64,000 nt of DNA from an uncultured Bacteroidota bacterium (GCA_903926385.1 CAIYIS010000048.1:62001-126000), one strand, 5' to 3'; shown: positions 27,397 through 37,465, counted from the stretch's first letter. Translations and numbers: made by a program. Notes: a model not told the origin generated them from the letters alone.

Positions 27397-28650
27397 CTAC
27401 TCACTTTTCGGTGCTTTCCAAAACACAGCCGGATTGTTAGTTTTGTAATGATTAAATTTTATAGTTTTTGCTTCATCTTCCTGCACTGATTTATCAAGCG
27501 ATTTATTAAAATATTCTAACGGAACAAGACGCAAATAATCTACCTCTTTTCCTTTCTGCTTGGTTTCTGTGTCAAACTCACTCTCCATAGGAGCTTCAAT
27601 CATATATAGGTTTTTAGCCATATAATGATACAGATACTCTTCTTTGGTTTGTGTTCCTCTTCTGTTCCAGTTAGCATTCGGATTCAAAAGTAAAGGTTTG
27701 TCAGTAATTATTCGCTCTCTCACTTCTTCCACACTCAACGGAATTCCTTGCTCATTCATTACGTAAGCATCGTTGGTAGGATCCATCCACAACCATTTTT
27801 TAAGTTCATTACACCACACAATATTTATTACATGGCAATCGTTGTCGGTTCCCAAACTATCTTTTGGCAAACATGTAATAAATCTGCTTTTAAATCCCAT
27901 GGCCAGATAGCATTCATTAAGCACTGTTGCCAGTCCTCTGCAATTTAGTCCTCGTTTTTCCTTTTTACAAACAGCAATCATAGCCATTGCATTTTTCACT
28001 TCCGGATTTCCATGTTCTCCATCGTGAGGAACTAGATTGTGAATCCAGTCCATTAGGTTAATAATCTGATTCACTTCATTACCACTTCCGGCTATCGAGT
28101 CCAGATTAAAAGCTATACGAAGTGCTGTCAGATGTGGGTTGTCAGCCGACTGATAAGTGAATTCAGGCAACACTCTTTTTTCTTCTGTATTATATTTTCC
28201 TGCTTTCTTCAGTATATATAGATAGTCGCCCGTTTCTCTGATTGTTTGCAACAAGGCCTTAAATTTTACATCATCTCTTATTAAATTCAAATCAGTGTCT
28301 ACTGTAATATGTCCGTAATCCATATACCCCGATTTTATTGACTTTTCGAAATACTCCAATGCATGTGGTTTATCATTAAGTAAAGCATAAGTGCAACATA
28401 AATTGTAATAAACATCCGCACAATATTTCAGAAAATACGCTTTATCTTCTTTTGATAATTTATTGTATTTATCTAAAAATACATCTAATAATTTATGATA
28501 CGTTTTTACATCTTTTTGCTCGTATGCTTTCACCATCAAACTATCCTGAACCTTTGCAAAGGCTTCAAACTTCGCATCAGGATTGTCTTGTGCGGTTATT
28601 TTAAATTGACAAAAAAACAATAAAGTGATAATAACAAAACGCGATTTCAT
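27397..28650 (-). CDS. Secreted transglutaminase-like domain protein
   Basis: 417 residues. The signal peptide is residues 1-20 (ends KITAQ). Residues about 45-145 are TPR-like, including the DLNLIRDDVKFKALL motif often found at the end of such repeats. Residues about 185-295 are a transglutaminase-like cysteine peptidase fold: GLNCRGLATVLNECYLAMGF gives Cys237, DCHVINIVW gives His273 and WLWMDPTN gives Asp290, a complete catalytic triad. Such secreted proteins may act as peptidases or amidases; substrate unknown. Divergent from thrS. Confidence 0.85.
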   Translation of the reverse strand: MKSRFVIITLLFFCQFKITAQDNPDAKFEAFAKVQDSLMVKAYEQKDVKTYHKLLDVFLDKYNKLSKEDKAYFLKYCADVYYNLCCTYALLNDKPHALEYFEKSIKSGYMDYGHITVDTDLNLIRDDVKFKALLQTIRETGDYLYILKKAGKYNTEEKRVLPEFTYQSADNPHLTALRIAFNLDSIAGSGNEVNQIINLMDWIHNLVPHDGEHGNPEVKNAMAMIAVCKKEKRGLNCRGLATVLNECYLAMGFKSRFITCLPKDSLGTDNDCHVINIVWCNELKKWLWMDPTNDAYVMNEQGIPLSVEEVRERIITDKPLLLNPNANWNRRGTQTKEEYLYHYMAKNLYMIEAPMESEFDTETKQKGKEVDYLRLVPLEYFNKSLDKSVQEDEAKTIKFNHYKTNNPAVFWKAPKSE

Positions 28651-28814
28651 GGCCTGAATGATTAACTATAAATTTAGAATTAATTAATGGTGTAAAAGTA
28701 AATAAATAATAATAGGGCAGGAGGGAAGATGTTTTTTTTTCCTTCCTCATTTTATCCAATCCTCAATCCTAATTCCCAAATCCCCTTTCCCAATTGCCGA
28801 ATTGATTTTAATAG

Positions 28815-28822
28815 TATATTTG
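28815..28822 (+). promoter_or_regulatory. -7 element for the thrS operon
   Basis: TATATTTG, exact consensus, about 59 bp before the chosen thrS ATG. It shows that the longer ORF-track start lies upstream of the promoter and is wrong. Confidence 0.65.
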
Positions 28823-28881
28823 CACCCTTAAAAAAACGACCTGCTCCCAGTTGTATGGGTGTTAGGATAAAAACAACAACT

Positions 28882-30816
28882 ATGATTAAAATTACATTAC
28901 CCGATGGTTCTGTGCGCGAATACGCTAAAGGAACCTCTTCTATGCAAGTCGCACAGTCCATTTCTGAGGGCCTTGCCCGAAACGTTTTATCTGCAAAAGT
29001 AAACGGAGAAGTATGGGATGCCAACCGACCAATCAATCAAGACTCGTCTGTGGTATTGCTTACCATGAACGATGTAGATGGTAAATCTACTTTCTGGCAC
29101 TCTTCTGCTCACCTTATGGCCGAAGCCTTAGAAGCCATTTATCCTGGAACAAAATTCGGAATCGGGCCTCCTATCGAAAATGGTTTTTATTACGATATCG
29201 ACTTAGGTGGTAAATCCATTTCTCAAGAAGATTTTGCTGCTATCGAAGAAAAAATGATGACACTTGCTCGTCAAAACAATCCTTTCGTTCGCAAAGAAGT
29301 ATCAAAGGCTGATGCCATAACATATTTCACCGAAAAAAATGATGAGTACAAACTCGACCTTATCGAAGGTTTGCAGGACGGACAAATTACATTTTACGAA
29401 GTAGGTAATTTCACCGATTTATGTCGTGGGCCTCACATCCCGAACACCGGTTATATAAAAGCCATTAAACTAATGAATGTGGCAGGTGCATACTGGCGCG
29501 GTGACGAAAAAAACAAAATGCTTACCCGTATTTATGCCATCACTTTTACCAAACAAAAAGACTTAACCGATTACTTGGTTCTTTTGGAAGAAGCCAAAAA
29601 ACGCGACCATCGTAAGCTTGGAAAAGAACTGGAACTGTTTGCGTTTTCCGAAAAAGTAGGAATGGGATTACCTTTGTGGTTGCCTAAAGGAACTGCTTTG
29701 CGCGAACGATTGGTTCAGTTTTTACAAAAAGCTCAGATTAAAGATGGGTATATGCCGGTGGCAACTCCTCACATAGGGAACAAAAATTTATACATCACTT
29801 CCGGACATTACGAAAAATATGGTGCCGATTCTTTTCAGCCCATCCGCACTCCTCACGAAGGCGAAGAGTTTTTCTTAAAACCGATGAACTGCCCTCACCA
29901 CTGCGAAATTTATAAGGTTTCTCCGAAATCGTATAAAGATTTGCCGGTGCGTTATTCCGAATTTGGTACAGTATATCGTTACGAGCAAGCTGGCGAGTTG
30001 CATGGCTTAACTCGCGTACGTGGCTTTACACAGGATGATGCTCACTTATTTTGTCGTCCCGACCAGGTAAAAGAAGAATTTTGTAAAGTGATTGATTTGG
30101 TGCTGTATGTTTTCAAAGCACTCGATTTTCACGATTTCACCGCACAGATATCCTTGCGCGACCCCGAAAACAAAACAAAATACATTGGTTCTGACGAAAA
30201 CTGGGCTCTTGCCGAAAGTGCTATTATCGAATCGGCAAAAGAAAAAGGTTTAAACACCGTTGTAGAATTGGGCGAAGCAGCCTTTTATGGCCCTAAGCTT
30301 GATTTTATGGTAAAAGATGCCATTGGCCGTAAATGGCAATTGGGAACCATTCAGGTAGATTATAACTTGCCGGAGCGTTTCGAACTCGAATATACCGGAA
30401 GCGACAATCAAAAACACCGCCCTGTTATGATTCACCGAGCTCCTTTTGGTTCGCTCGAGCGTTTTGTGGCTGTTTTAATCGAACATTGTGCCGGCAAATT
30501 CCCGTTATGGCTCACTCCTGAGCAGTTTGCCATACTACCCATAAGCGAAAAATATAACGATTATGCAAAAAAAGTGTTGGAATTGCTAAAAAATTACGAT
30601 ATTCGCGGCCTTGTTGATGACAGGAACGAGAAAATAGGCAAAAAAATACGCGACACAGAATTACAGAAAGTGCCGTATATGCTGATAGTTGGGGAGAAAG
30701 AAGAAGCCGAAAACAAGGTTTCTGTTCGTAAACAAGGCGATGGAGATTTAGGTAGTTTTGCTATCGATGATTTTGTAAAATTGATTCAAACTGAAATCGA
30801 AAATCGTTTCAAATAA
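28882..30816 (+). CDS. thrS: Threonine--tRNA ligase
   Basis: Charges tRNA-Thr and edits mischarged Ser-tRNA. 644 residues from the ATG at 28882 ([15 protein letters not shown]). Order of domains: TGS (1-60), second additional/editing domain (about 65-230, with the [11 protein letters not shown] zinc-type motif), class II catalytic core ([14 protein letters not shown] with the zinc Cys; [27 protein letters not shown]) and the C-terminal anticodon-binding domain ([21 protein letters not shown]). First gene of thrS-infC-rpmI-rplT, a conserved translation operon. The ORF track's 51 extra N-terminal residues contain the promoter and were dropped. Confidence 0.97.
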   Translation: MIKITLPDGSVREYAKGTSSMQVAQSISEGLARNVLSAKVNGEVWDANRPINQDSSVVLLTMNDVDGKSTFWHSSAHLMAEALEAIYPGTKFGIGPPIENGFYYDIDLGGKSISQEDFAAIEEKMMTLARQNNPFVRKEVSKADAITYFTEKNDEYKLDLIEGLQDGQITFYEVGNFTDLCRGPHIPNTGYIKAIKLMNVAGAYWRGDEKNKMLTRIYAITFTKQKDLTDYLVLLEEAKKRDHRKLGKELELFAFSEKVGMGLPLWLPKGTALRERLVQFLQKAQIKDGYMPVATPHIGNKNLYITSGHYEKYGADSFQPIRTPHEGEEFFLKPMNCPHHCEIYKVSPKSYKDLPVRYSEFGTVYRYEQAGELHGLTRVRGFTQDDAHLFCRPDQVKEEFCKVIDLVLYVFKALDFHDFTAQISLRDPENKTKYIGSDENWALAESAIIESAKEKGLNTVVELGEAAFYGPKLDFMVKDAIGRKWQLGTIQVDYNLPERFELEYTGSDNQKHRPVMIHRAPFGSLERFVAVLIEHCAGKFPLWLTPEQFAILPISEKYNDYAKKVLELLKNYDIRGLVDDRNEKIGKKIRDTELQKVPYMLIVGEKEEAENKVSVRKQGDGDLGSFAIDDFVKLIQTEIENRFK

Positions 30817-30853
30817 AAAATAAAGAAAGAACAAACAGAGTATTAACTAATAT

Positions 30854-30859
30854 AGGAGG
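30854..30859 (+). promoter_or_regulatory. Strong Shine-Dalgarno of infC
   Basis: AGGAGG, 8 bases before an ATA. Such full matches are rare in this group, and this one fixes the infC start. Confidence 0.75.
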
Positions 30860-30867
30860 ATCAACAA

Positions 30868-31491
30868 ATAGCAGCACCGATTAACATCAACAGCAATAGC
30901 TCTAACGAGTCTATCAACAAGCCGGTAACACCGGCCGGACCACCTCCCGACAGACGTTTTGGAAAAGGCGGACAACGGAGAAAAGAAGATTTGCACAACA
31001 TCAATGAGCGCATCAGAGCTAAAGAAGTGCGTGTGGTGGGCGAAGGAATAGAAACAGGGGTGTATCCTATTGCTAAAGCTTTAGAGATTGCCAAAGAGGC
31101 AGGTCTTGATTTGGTAGAAATATCGCCTACAGCCGAGCCACCCGTTTGTAAAGTTGTTGATTATAAAAAGTTTTTATACGATCAAAAAAAGAAACAAAAA
31201 GAACTAAAGGCTAAAGCTGCTAAAACAGTTATTAAAGAAATACGATTCGGGCCGCAAACCGATGACCACGATTTTCAATTTAAAAAAAATCACGCCATCA
31301 AGTTTTTACAAGATGGATGTAAGGTAAAAGCTTTCGTGTTTTTTAAAGGTCGTTCGATAGTGTTTAAAGAACAAGGCGAAATTCTTTTACTTCGTTTTGT
31401 TAACGAACTCGAAGAATACGGTAAACCGGAACAAATGCCATTGCTCGAAGGTAAAAAAATGATAATGGTAATAGCTCCAAAACGAAAATAA
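30868..31491 (+). CDS. infC: Translation initiation factor IF-3, ATA start
   Basis: IF-3 binds the 30S subunit, blocks premature 50S joining and proofreads start codons. The ORF-track start at 30991 lies only just before the conserved [17 protein letters not shown]. The frame is open back to a TAG at 30853-30855 and has no ATG, GTG or TTG in a sensible place. An ATA at 30868 sits 8 bases after AGGAGG, giving 207 residues with a flexible Pro/Asn N-terminal extension; ATT at 30880 is the second choice. A rare start is expected for infC, since E. coli uses AUU for autoregulation. The C-domain ([35 protein letters not shown]) is complete. Confidence 0.93.
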   Translation: MAAPININSNSSNESINKPVTPAGPPPDRRFGKGGQRRKEDLHNINERIRAKEVRVVGEGIETGVYPIAKALEIAKEAGLDLVEISPTAEPPVCKVVDYKKFLYDQKKKQKELKAKAAKTVIKEIRFGPQTDDHDFQFKKNHAIKFLQDGCKVKAFVFFKGRSIVFKEQGEILLLRFVNELEEYGKPEQMPLLEGKKMIMVIAPKRK

Positions 31492-31537
31492 GAACAGATA
31501 GTAAACAGTAAATAATAACAATAAATAATTAGAAAAA

Positions 31538-31738
31538 ATGCCGAAAATGAAAACCATGTCAGGGGCTAAGAAGCGATTCAAAGTTACCGGAACAGGAAAA
31601 GTAAAAAGAAAACATGCTTTTAAAAGTCACATTCTGACCAAAAAAACTACTAAAGCTAAACGTGCATTATCTCACTCAGGATTGGTGGATAAAACGGATA
31701 TGCCAAGAGTAAAAGCAATGCTTACTATTGGTAAATAA
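31538..31738 (+). CDS. rpmI: 50S ribosomal protein L35
   Basis: 66 residues, very basic. It starts [20 protein letters not shown] and ends VKAMLTIGK, the standard L35 pattern and length. It lies between infC and rplT in the usual order. In E. coli this gene pair is repressed by L20; whether that holds here cannot be seen. Confidence 0.97.
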   Translation: MPKMKTMSGAKKRFKVTGTGKVKRKHAFKSHILTKKTTKAKRALSHSGLVDKTDMPRVKAMLTIGK

Positions 31739-31869
31739 TTAGCCTCACAGCTAATCAGCCAGTAAACAAATTAAAAAAGACAGTTCAATTAAATTAGTAT
31801 AAACCAGGATTTCAGTAATAAGATTCTTTTAAACTGTAAGAACGCTGAAACCAAAAACCAAAAAATAAA

Positions 31870-32214
31870 ATGCCTAGATCGGTTAACTCGGTGGCTTCAA
31901 GAGCCAGAAGAAAAAAAGTCCTCAAACAAACTAAAGGTTATTGGGGTGCAAGAGCAAATGTTCACACAATTGCCAAAAATGTATTAGAAAAAGGTTTAAC
32001 TTACGCTTACCGCGACCGTAAAACCAAAAAACGTAATTTCCGTGCTATCTGGATTCAGCGTATCAACGCTGGTGTTCGTCCTTACGGATTATCTTACTCT
32101 CAGTTTATGGGTAAAGTACATACCAACAACATTAACTTAAATCGTAAAGTTTTGGCGGACTTAGCTATGAACAATCCTGATGCTTTTAAAGCTATTGTGG
32201 AGAGTTTAAAATAG
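31870..32214 (+). CDS. rplT: 50S ribosomal protein L20
   Basis: 114 residues. The basic N-terminal helix ([35 protein letters not shown]) binds 23S rRNA early in assembly. The C-terminal globular part (RIWIQRIN-type segment, [29 protein letters not shown]) is intact. Last gene of the operon, followed by a strong terminator. A 131-bp gap from rpmI could carry leader structure, but I see no clear hairpin. Confidence 0.97.
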   Translation: MPRSVNSVASRARRKKVLKQTKGYWGARANVHTIAKNVLEKGLTYAYRDRKTKKRNFRAIWIQRINAGVRPYGLSYSQFMGKVHTNNINLNRKVLADLAMNNPDAFKAIVESLK

Positions 32215-32239
32215 AAACAAATTAAATGCTACGACACTT

Positions 32240-32276
32240 AATCCTGTCTTGATTCGATTCAAGACAGGATTTTTTG
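32240..32276 (+). terminator. Intrinsic terminator of the thrS-rplT operon
   Basis: ATCCTGTCTTGA/TCAAGACAGGAT stem of 12 bp with a 6-base loop, then a T-run. Confidence 0.9.
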
Positions 32277-32390
32277 TTTTAAGAGAGGGGAGGATTTGGG
32301 ATTGGGGGTTAGGATTGATGATTGGTGATTGGTGATTGAGGATTGGGTGAAAAAGAAGCCTCTCCTAGAAAAAAAGAAGTAAAAAAAGCT

Positions 32391-32684
32391 CGTCTTGAAA
32401 TGAAAAAAGTAAGTCTTGAAGTGGAAAAAGGGAGTCTTGAAGTGAAAAAAGTGCGTCTTGAAGTGGTAAAAGTATATCACGAAGTGGAAAATGGGAGGCT
32501 TGAAATGGACAAAGGGAGGCTTGGAATGGACAAATGGAGTCTTGAAATGAACAAATGGAGGCTTGAAATGAACAAAGTGAGGCTTGAAGTGGAAAAAGTA
32601 AGTCTTGAAATGAACAAAGGGAGGCTTGAAATGGAAAAAGGGAGGCTTGGAATGAACAAAGGGAGTGTTGAAATGAACAAAGGT
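32391..32684. repeat. Tandem array C, 21-bp period
   Basis: Fourteen units with the core GGCTTGAAATGGACAAAGG (also GTCTTGAAGTGGAAAAAGG) start every 21 bp without an indel; the CTTGA anchor falls at 32394, 32415, 32436 and so on to 32667. It lies between convergent genes. The 114-residue ORF through it (repeats like RLEMNKG) is monotonous, starts in simple-sequence DNA and is probably not translated. Confidence 0.95.
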
Positions 32685-32818
32685 TGATGAGAAGCGAGGG
32701 GGCGATGCAGTAGAAGGCCCTTTTACAGGGAGTTAGAAAAAAACCTAATTTTAGAGGTGAAATTTGGGGGATTTTGAATGAAAAACTTTACGATATACGA
32801 ATAGTAGGAATTTACATG

Positions 32819-32846
32819 AAAAAAGCCCCGCAAATTGCGAGGCTCC
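32819..32846 (-). terminator. Terminator of the cyanophycinase gene
   Basis: On the minus strand GAGCCTCGCA-ATT-TGCGGGGCTTTTTT: a stem with one mismatch, then a T-run. Confidence 0.7.
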
Positions 32847-32905
32847 ATTCCATAATTTTTATTATTCACCAATCAACTGTCACCAATCAACAATCCTAAG
32901 TGGTG

Positions 32906-33766
32906 TTAAACCGTTTGTCTGGCGTAAAACTTCCGTTCTTTCAGATAATACATATTACCTTTTTCCATAACATGCACAATAAGGTTTTCAATCGAAATAG
33001 GCGCTCCATCTTCAATATCGGCAATGTTAGAGTGACGAATACTGTGTCCGTCAAAAATCAAAATCAATCCCGAACCAATTGCTTCCATTTTATTTCCTTC
33101 GGTTACCAACACACCTGTATCTTCTCCCAAACCTATTCCTATACAACCCGGATTAGCGGCCACAGCCTGTGCCAATCGGCCAAATCGGCCACGTGTTACA
33201 AAATGCGAATCGATAATTACATCTTTCATAAACGCCAGCCCTGTAGTAATTTTAACTTCACCTTTAAGCAATGCACCTGTGCTGCTTCCCTGATAAATCA
33301 TGGTATTGCTCATAGCCATGGCTCCTGCGCTGGTTCCGGCAATCACAAAATTTTCGTTTTGGTATCTGTCGTGAATAATTTCCAGAAACTCTGTGCCTCC
33401 GAAAATCATTGTCAACCTAAGTTGATTACCTCCCGTAAACATTACTCCATCCGCCTTTTTTATTCTTTCCAAATATTCCGGATTTAGGGCATCTTCTCTG
33501 TTTTTAATGTGAATTACACCTATGTTTTTACATCCCAGTTTTCCGAATGCATGGATATAATTTTCTCCAACTTCTTCTGGTATTTGCGATGCTGTGGTAA
33601 TAACTTCTACCAACGAATCGTTGCCTTTCATTTCCGAAAGTATGCGTTTTAAAATTCCGAATTCGAAAAAATGCAAATGCGCTTTCGGTTCAAAGTTGGG
33701 CTCTATGCCTGTGCCTTTATCTTCGCTTCCCCCTACTGATATTAATTTTCCTTTAGGAATATCCAT
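32906..33766 (-). CDS. cphB: Cyanophycinase
   Basis: Serine exopeptidase (peptidase family S51) that cuts cyanophycin into beta-Asp-Arg dipeptides. 286 residues, cytoplasmic, no signal peptide. Visible marks: GKLISVGGSEDKGTG near the start, EVITTASQIPEEVGENY, GVMFTGGNQLRL, the nucleophile elbow VIAGTSAGAMAM and DSHFVTRGRFGRLAQAV, then IGIGLGEDTGVLV. It is divergent from cyanophycin synthetase with 160 bp between starts, so the pair forms a complete make-and-degrade module. Some S51 proteins act on other dipeptides, but the neighbour settles the assignment. Confidence 0.95.
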   Translation of the reverse strand: MDIPKGKLISVGGSEDKGTGIEPNFEPKAHLHFFEFGILKRILSEMKGNDSLVEVITTASQIPEEVGENYIHAFGKLGCKNIGVIHIKNREDALNPEYLERIKKADGVMFTGGNQLRLTMIFGGTEFLEIIHDRYQNENFVIAGTSAGAMAMSNTMIYQGSSTGALLKGEVKITTGLAFMKDVIIDSHFVTRGRFGRLAQAVAANPGCIGIGLGEDTGVLVTEGNKMEAIGSGLILIFDGHSIRHSNIADIEDGAPISIENLIVHVMEKGNMYYLKERKFYARQTV

Positions 33767-33793
33767 TCTGTTTTTTTATTGGTTTATGGGGCG

Positions 33794-33801
33794 CAAATTT
33801 A
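33794..33801 (-). promoter_or_regulatory. -7 element for cyanophycinase
   Basis: Minus-strand TAAATTTG, exact consensus, 27 bp before the ATG. Confidence 0.55.
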
Positions 33802-33926
33802 AGGGCTTTATGTGTTGTCAAAAAAATAAATATACTTTTCTATCAACAAAATCAATATAGTTATCAATTTGTTTCGGTATGTAAGATTTATTTTATTACT
33901 TTGACTAAAATTTAGACCCGAACAAA

Positions 33927-36542
33927 ATGAAGATAGTAGAGATTAAAGTAATGAGGGGCCCTAACTACTGGTCCATTCGCAGGAAGAAATTAATTGTGAT
34001 GAAGCTCGACATAGAAGAGCTGGAACACAAGTCAACCAACAAGATTGAAGGGTTTCTGGAAAATCTTCAACTTCTTTTTCCGGGAATGATGTCTCACCGT
34101 TGTTCTCCTAATGTAGAAGGTGGTTTTTTTCTGAGGGTAAAAGAAGGAACCTATATGGGCCATGTTATCGAACACATTGCTCTCGAAATTCAAACCCTGG
34201 CAGGTATGGAGTGCGGATTTGGCCGTACACGAGGCACTGGTAAAGAAGGTGTATATAATGTAGTGTTTTCGTATATGGAAGAAGCCGTGGGAACATTTGC
34301 GGCCAAAGCAGCTGTGCGCATTGCCGAAACATTGATAAAAGGAGAAAAATACGACCTCGATACAGATATTCGTGCCATGCGCGAACTGAGAGAAGATGTT
34401 CGTTTCGGGCCAAGTACTGCTTCTATTATAGATGAAGCTGTGGCCAGAGATATTCCTTTCATTCGTTTAGACGGGCAATCGCTTGTGCAATTAGGGTATG
34501 GTAAAAATCAGGTTCGTTTCAGAGCTACTATGACCAATCATACCAGTTCTATTGCTGTGGATTTGGCAAGTAATAAAGATGAAACCAAACGTTTGTTGCA
34601 TGATGCAGCCATTCCAGTGGCCAAAGGTGTTTGTATCTCTCGTGTCGAAGACCTGGATGATGCCGTTGAAAAAATAGGTTTCCCTTTAGTGTTCAAACCT
34701 CTGGATGGCAATCATGGTAAGGGGGCTTCTATCAATGTAAAAACAATGGAGGAAGCAGTAGCCGCTTACGAACATGCAAAAAAATATTCCAGAAAAATTA
34801 TTATCGAACGGTTTATTGTTGGTTACGATTTCAGGGTATTGGTCATCAATCATCAATTTATTGCTGCTGCATTGCGCGAGCCTGCTCATGTAGTAGGCGA
34901 TGGTGTTTCCACAATTGAACAATTAATCGAAACGGAAAATAAAGATCCGCGCAGAGGCTATGGTCACGAAAATGTGCTTACCGAAATAAGCATAGACCGC
35001 GAAACAACCGAACAGCTGGCCAAAGCAAATTATACCCTCGAAACGATATTGAACAAAGGCGAAAAGTGCTACCTGAAAGGAACAGCAAACCTGAGTACCG
35101 GAGGAACATCTACCGACATAACAGATATTGTGCATCCTCATAATGTGTTTATCTGCGAACGTATTTCTCGTGTTATCGGATTAGATATTTGCGGTATTGA
35201 TATTATGGCTTCTAACTTATCAGAACCACTCGAACTTACCGGTGGAGTAGTGCTCGAAGTGAATGCAGCTCCCGGATTCAGGATGCACCTTGCTCCGGCA
35301 CAAGGCTTGCCTCGCAATGTGGCTGCTCCGGTTATTGATATGTTGTATCCTAACGGAAAGTCGTGTCGTATTCCTATTATTGCGGTAACCGGCACCAACG
35401 GAAAAACCACCACCACTCGTTTGATTTCTCATATTGTAAAAAACAATGGATATAAAGTTGGGTTTACTACTTCGGATGGTATATATGTAGGAAACTCCAT
35501 GCTTACCAAAGGAGATACCACAGGGCCGGTAAGTGCTGAGTTTATTCTCAAAGACCCTACTGTGGAGTTTGCTGTGCTCGAAACAGCAAGAGGAGGAATA
35601 CTACGTGCCGGTTTGGGATTCGGAAGATGCGATGTGGCTGTGGTTACTAATATTCAAGCCGACCACATGGGACTTTCGGATATCAATACATTGGAAGAAA
35701 TGGCCAAGGTAAAAGGTGTGGTGGTGCAAGCGGTAAAACGCGATGGCTATGCTGTGCTCAATGCCGATAATCCCCACTGTGTGGCGATAGGCAAAGAAGC
35801 CGATTGCAAATTGGCCTATTTCAGTATGGACGAAAATAATCCGGTAATTGTTGAACATTGCAAAAACAGAGGCATTGCCTGTATTTATGAAAATGGTTAC
35901 ATCACCATTAAAAAAGGCGACTGGAAATTCAGAGTAGAAAAAGTTACTACCATTCCATTAACTTTCGGAGGGCGGGTTTCGTTTATGATTTATAATGTTA
36001 TGGCCGCTACTCTTGCTTCGTTTGTTTACGGTTTTACCATCGAAGACATACGTATGAGTCTCGAAACATTTATTCCATCTTCGGCTCAAACTCCCGGCCG
36101 AATGAATATTTTTGATTTTAAAGATTACAAAGTGATGATAGATTTTGCTCATAATGCCGATGGTTTTAACGGTATCAGAGAGTTTTTATCTACTGTTGAA
36201 TCGCCTTATAAAGTGGGAATAATTACGGGCACGGGCGACAGAAGAGATGACGATATTCGCGATTTAGGACGCATTTCGGCTCGTATGTTCGACCATATTA
36301 TTATTCGTCAGGATAAATTTTTGAGAGGACGACAAGCCGAAGAAATAGTGAAACTACTGGTAGAAGGGATTAAAGAAGTAAACCCTAACCAATCGTACGA
36401 ATACATACCGAAAGAAGTGGAAGCTCTGAAACATGCTTTAACACTGGCCAAACCCGGAGCATTTATTACTGCCTTGAGCGATGTGATAGATAACGCCATT
36501 GATGTGGTACAATCGTATCTGGATAAAGAAAGAGGGATGTAA
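33927..36542 (+). CDS. cphA: Cyanophycin synthetase
   Basis: Builds multi-L-arginyl-poly-L-aspartate from ATP, Asp and Arg; cytoplasmic storage granules. 871 residues, the usual length. N-terminal domain 1-160 (MSHRCSPNVEGGFFLRVKEG, GHVIEHIALEIQTLAG). ATP-grasp domain about 210-480 (PLVFKPLDGNHGKGASINV, IIERFIVGYDFRVLVIN, LEVNAAPGFRMH) that adds Asp. Mur-ligase-like domain from about 485 (VTGTNGKTTTTRLI P-loop, DVAVVTNIQADHMGL, VMIDFAHNADGFNGIREF) that adds Arg. All nucleotide motifs are intact. The bidirectional terminator at 36565 closes the unit. Confidence 0.97.
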   Translation: MKIVEIKVMRGPNYWSIRRKKLIVMKLDIEELEHKSTNKIEGFLENLQLLFPGMMSHRCSPNVEGGFFLRVKEGTYMGHVIEHIALEIQTLAGMECGFGRTRGTGKEGVYNVVFSYMEEAVGTFAAKAAVRIAETLIKGEKYDLDTDIRAMRELREDVRFGPSTASIIDEAVARDIPFIRLDGQSLVQLGYGKNQVRFRATMTNHTSSIAVDLASNKDETKRLLHDAAIPVAKGVCISRVEDLDDAVEKIGFPLVFKPLDGNHGKGASINVKTMEEAVAAYEHAKKYSRKIIIERFIVGYDFRVLVINHQFIAAALREPAHVVGDGVSTIEQLIETENKDPRRGYGHENVLTEISIDRETTEQLAKANYTLETILNKGEKCYLKGTANLSTGGTSTDITDIVHPHNVFICERISRVIGLDICGIDIMASNLSEPLELTGGVVLEVNAAPGFRMHLAPAQGLPRNVAAPVIDMLYPNGKSCRIPIIAVTGTNGKTTTTRLISHIVKNNGYKVGFTTSDGIYVGNSMLTKGDTTGPVSAEFILKDPTVEFAVLETARGGILRAGLGFGRCDVAVVTNIQADHMGLSDINTLEEMAKVKGVVVQAVKRDGYAVLNADNPHCVAIGKEADCKLAYFSMDENNPVIVEHCKNRGIACIYENGYITIKKGDWKFRVEKVTTIPLTFGGRVSFMIYNVMAATLASFVYGFTIEDIRMSLETFIPSSAQTPGRMNIFDFKDYKVMIDFAHNADGFNGIREFLSTVESPYKVGIITGTGDRRDDDIRDLGRISARMFDHIIIRQDKFLRGRQAEEIVKLLVEGIKEVNPNQSYEYIPKEVEALKHALTLAKPGAFITALSDVIDNAIDVVQSYLDKERGM

Positions 36543-36564
36543 ACCTTCAAGAAGATGAAAAATT

Positions 36565-36600
36565 AAAAAGCGGGAAGTAAATTTTACTTCCCGCTTTTTT
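36565..36600. terminator. Bidirectional terminator between cphA and fabI
   Basis: AAAAAGCGGGAAGTAA/TTACTTCCCGCTTTTT with a 3-base loop, convergent genes. Confidence 0.9.
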
Positions 36601-36622
36601 TATCAAAAAAACTGTTGAATGT

Positions 36623-37441
36623 TTATTTTCTTGGTCCCAGATTTTCCATTACATCTTTACTTGCACCGGTAGAAGAATAACCTCCATCGTGGAAAAGATT
36701 TTGCATTGTAACCATACGTGTAAGGTCCGAAAACAAAGTGATGCAGTAATCTGCGCAAGCAGCAGCCGAAGCATTTCCAAGCGGAGCAACACGGTCAGCA
36801 AAATCATAAAAATCGTCAAAGCCTTTAATACCGCTTCCTGCAGTGGTTTTGGTTGGCGATTGTGAAACGGTATTGATACGTACTTTTTTCTCTAATCCGT
36901 ATTGATATCCAAAACTACGAGCTATCGATTCGAGCATAGCTTTAATATCGGCCATGTCGGTATAAAACGGATAGGTACGTTGAGCAGCCATATACGTAAG
37001 TGCAACCACAGAGCCCCATTCGTTGATGGCATCCATTTTTTTGGCAACACTTAGCATTTTGTGTAACGACATAGCCGAAACATCAATCCCTTTCATAAAG
37101 TAGTCATAGTTGAGGTCGGTGTAAGGAATGTTTTTTCTGATATTTACACTCATTCCGATAGAATGCAAAACAAAATCAATTTTACCACCTAAAATTTCCT
37201 GAGATTTGGTAAACAAATTAGTCAAATCATCCACATTAGTTGCGTCTGCAAGTATAATTTGCGAATTGGTTTTTTCGGCTAATATATCAATATCGCCCAT
37301 TCGTTTAGCAATAGGGGCATTTGTTAAAACAAATACAGCTCCCTGTTCGTGCGCTTTTTCAGCCACTTTCCATGCAATTGAATTTTCATCCAATGCTCCG
37401 GTAATAATTCCTCGTTTTCCTTTTAGTAAATTGTATGACAT
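36623..37441 (-). CDS. fabI: Enoyl-[acyl-carrier-protein] reductase (NADH)
   Basis: Last reduction of the type II fatty-acid elongation cycle. 272 residues from MSYNLLKGKRGIITGALDE, which contains the altered Rossmann glycine motif typical of FabI. The catalytic Tyr/Lys region appears as ALTYMAAQRTYPFYTDMADIKA, and NTVSQSPTKTTAGSGIKGFDDF is the substrate loop. The ORF-track start, nine residues upstream, is a TTG that lies inside the TATATTTG promoter element, so I use the ATG at 37441. It follows recN on the same strand. Confidence 0.95.
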   Translation of the reverse strand: MSYNLLKGKRGIITGALDENSIAWKVAEKAHEQGAVFVLTNAPIAKRMGDIDILAEKTNSQIILADATNVDDLTNLFTKSQEILGGKIDFVLHSIGMSVNIRKNIPYTDLNYDYFMKGIDVSAMSLHKMLSVAKKMDAINEWGSVVALTYMAAQRTYPFYTDMADIKAMLESIARSFGYQYGLEKKVRINTVSQSPTKTTAGSGIKGFDDFYDFADRVAPLGNASAAACADYCITLFSDLTRMVTMQNLFHDGGYSSTGASKDVMENLGPRK

Positions 37442-37465
37442 AATTTTTCCTTTGTTTTGGGGATA

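Noticed and set aside
28729-28881. 51-residue N-terminal extension of thrS
   Set aside because: It contains the TATATTTG promoter, and the TGS domain begins at the ATG at 28882.
32343-32687. 114-residue ORF through array C as a coiled-coil protein
   Set aside because: Hydrophobic residues are spaced two apart, not in the 3-4 heptad pattern, and the start lies in simple-sequence DNA.
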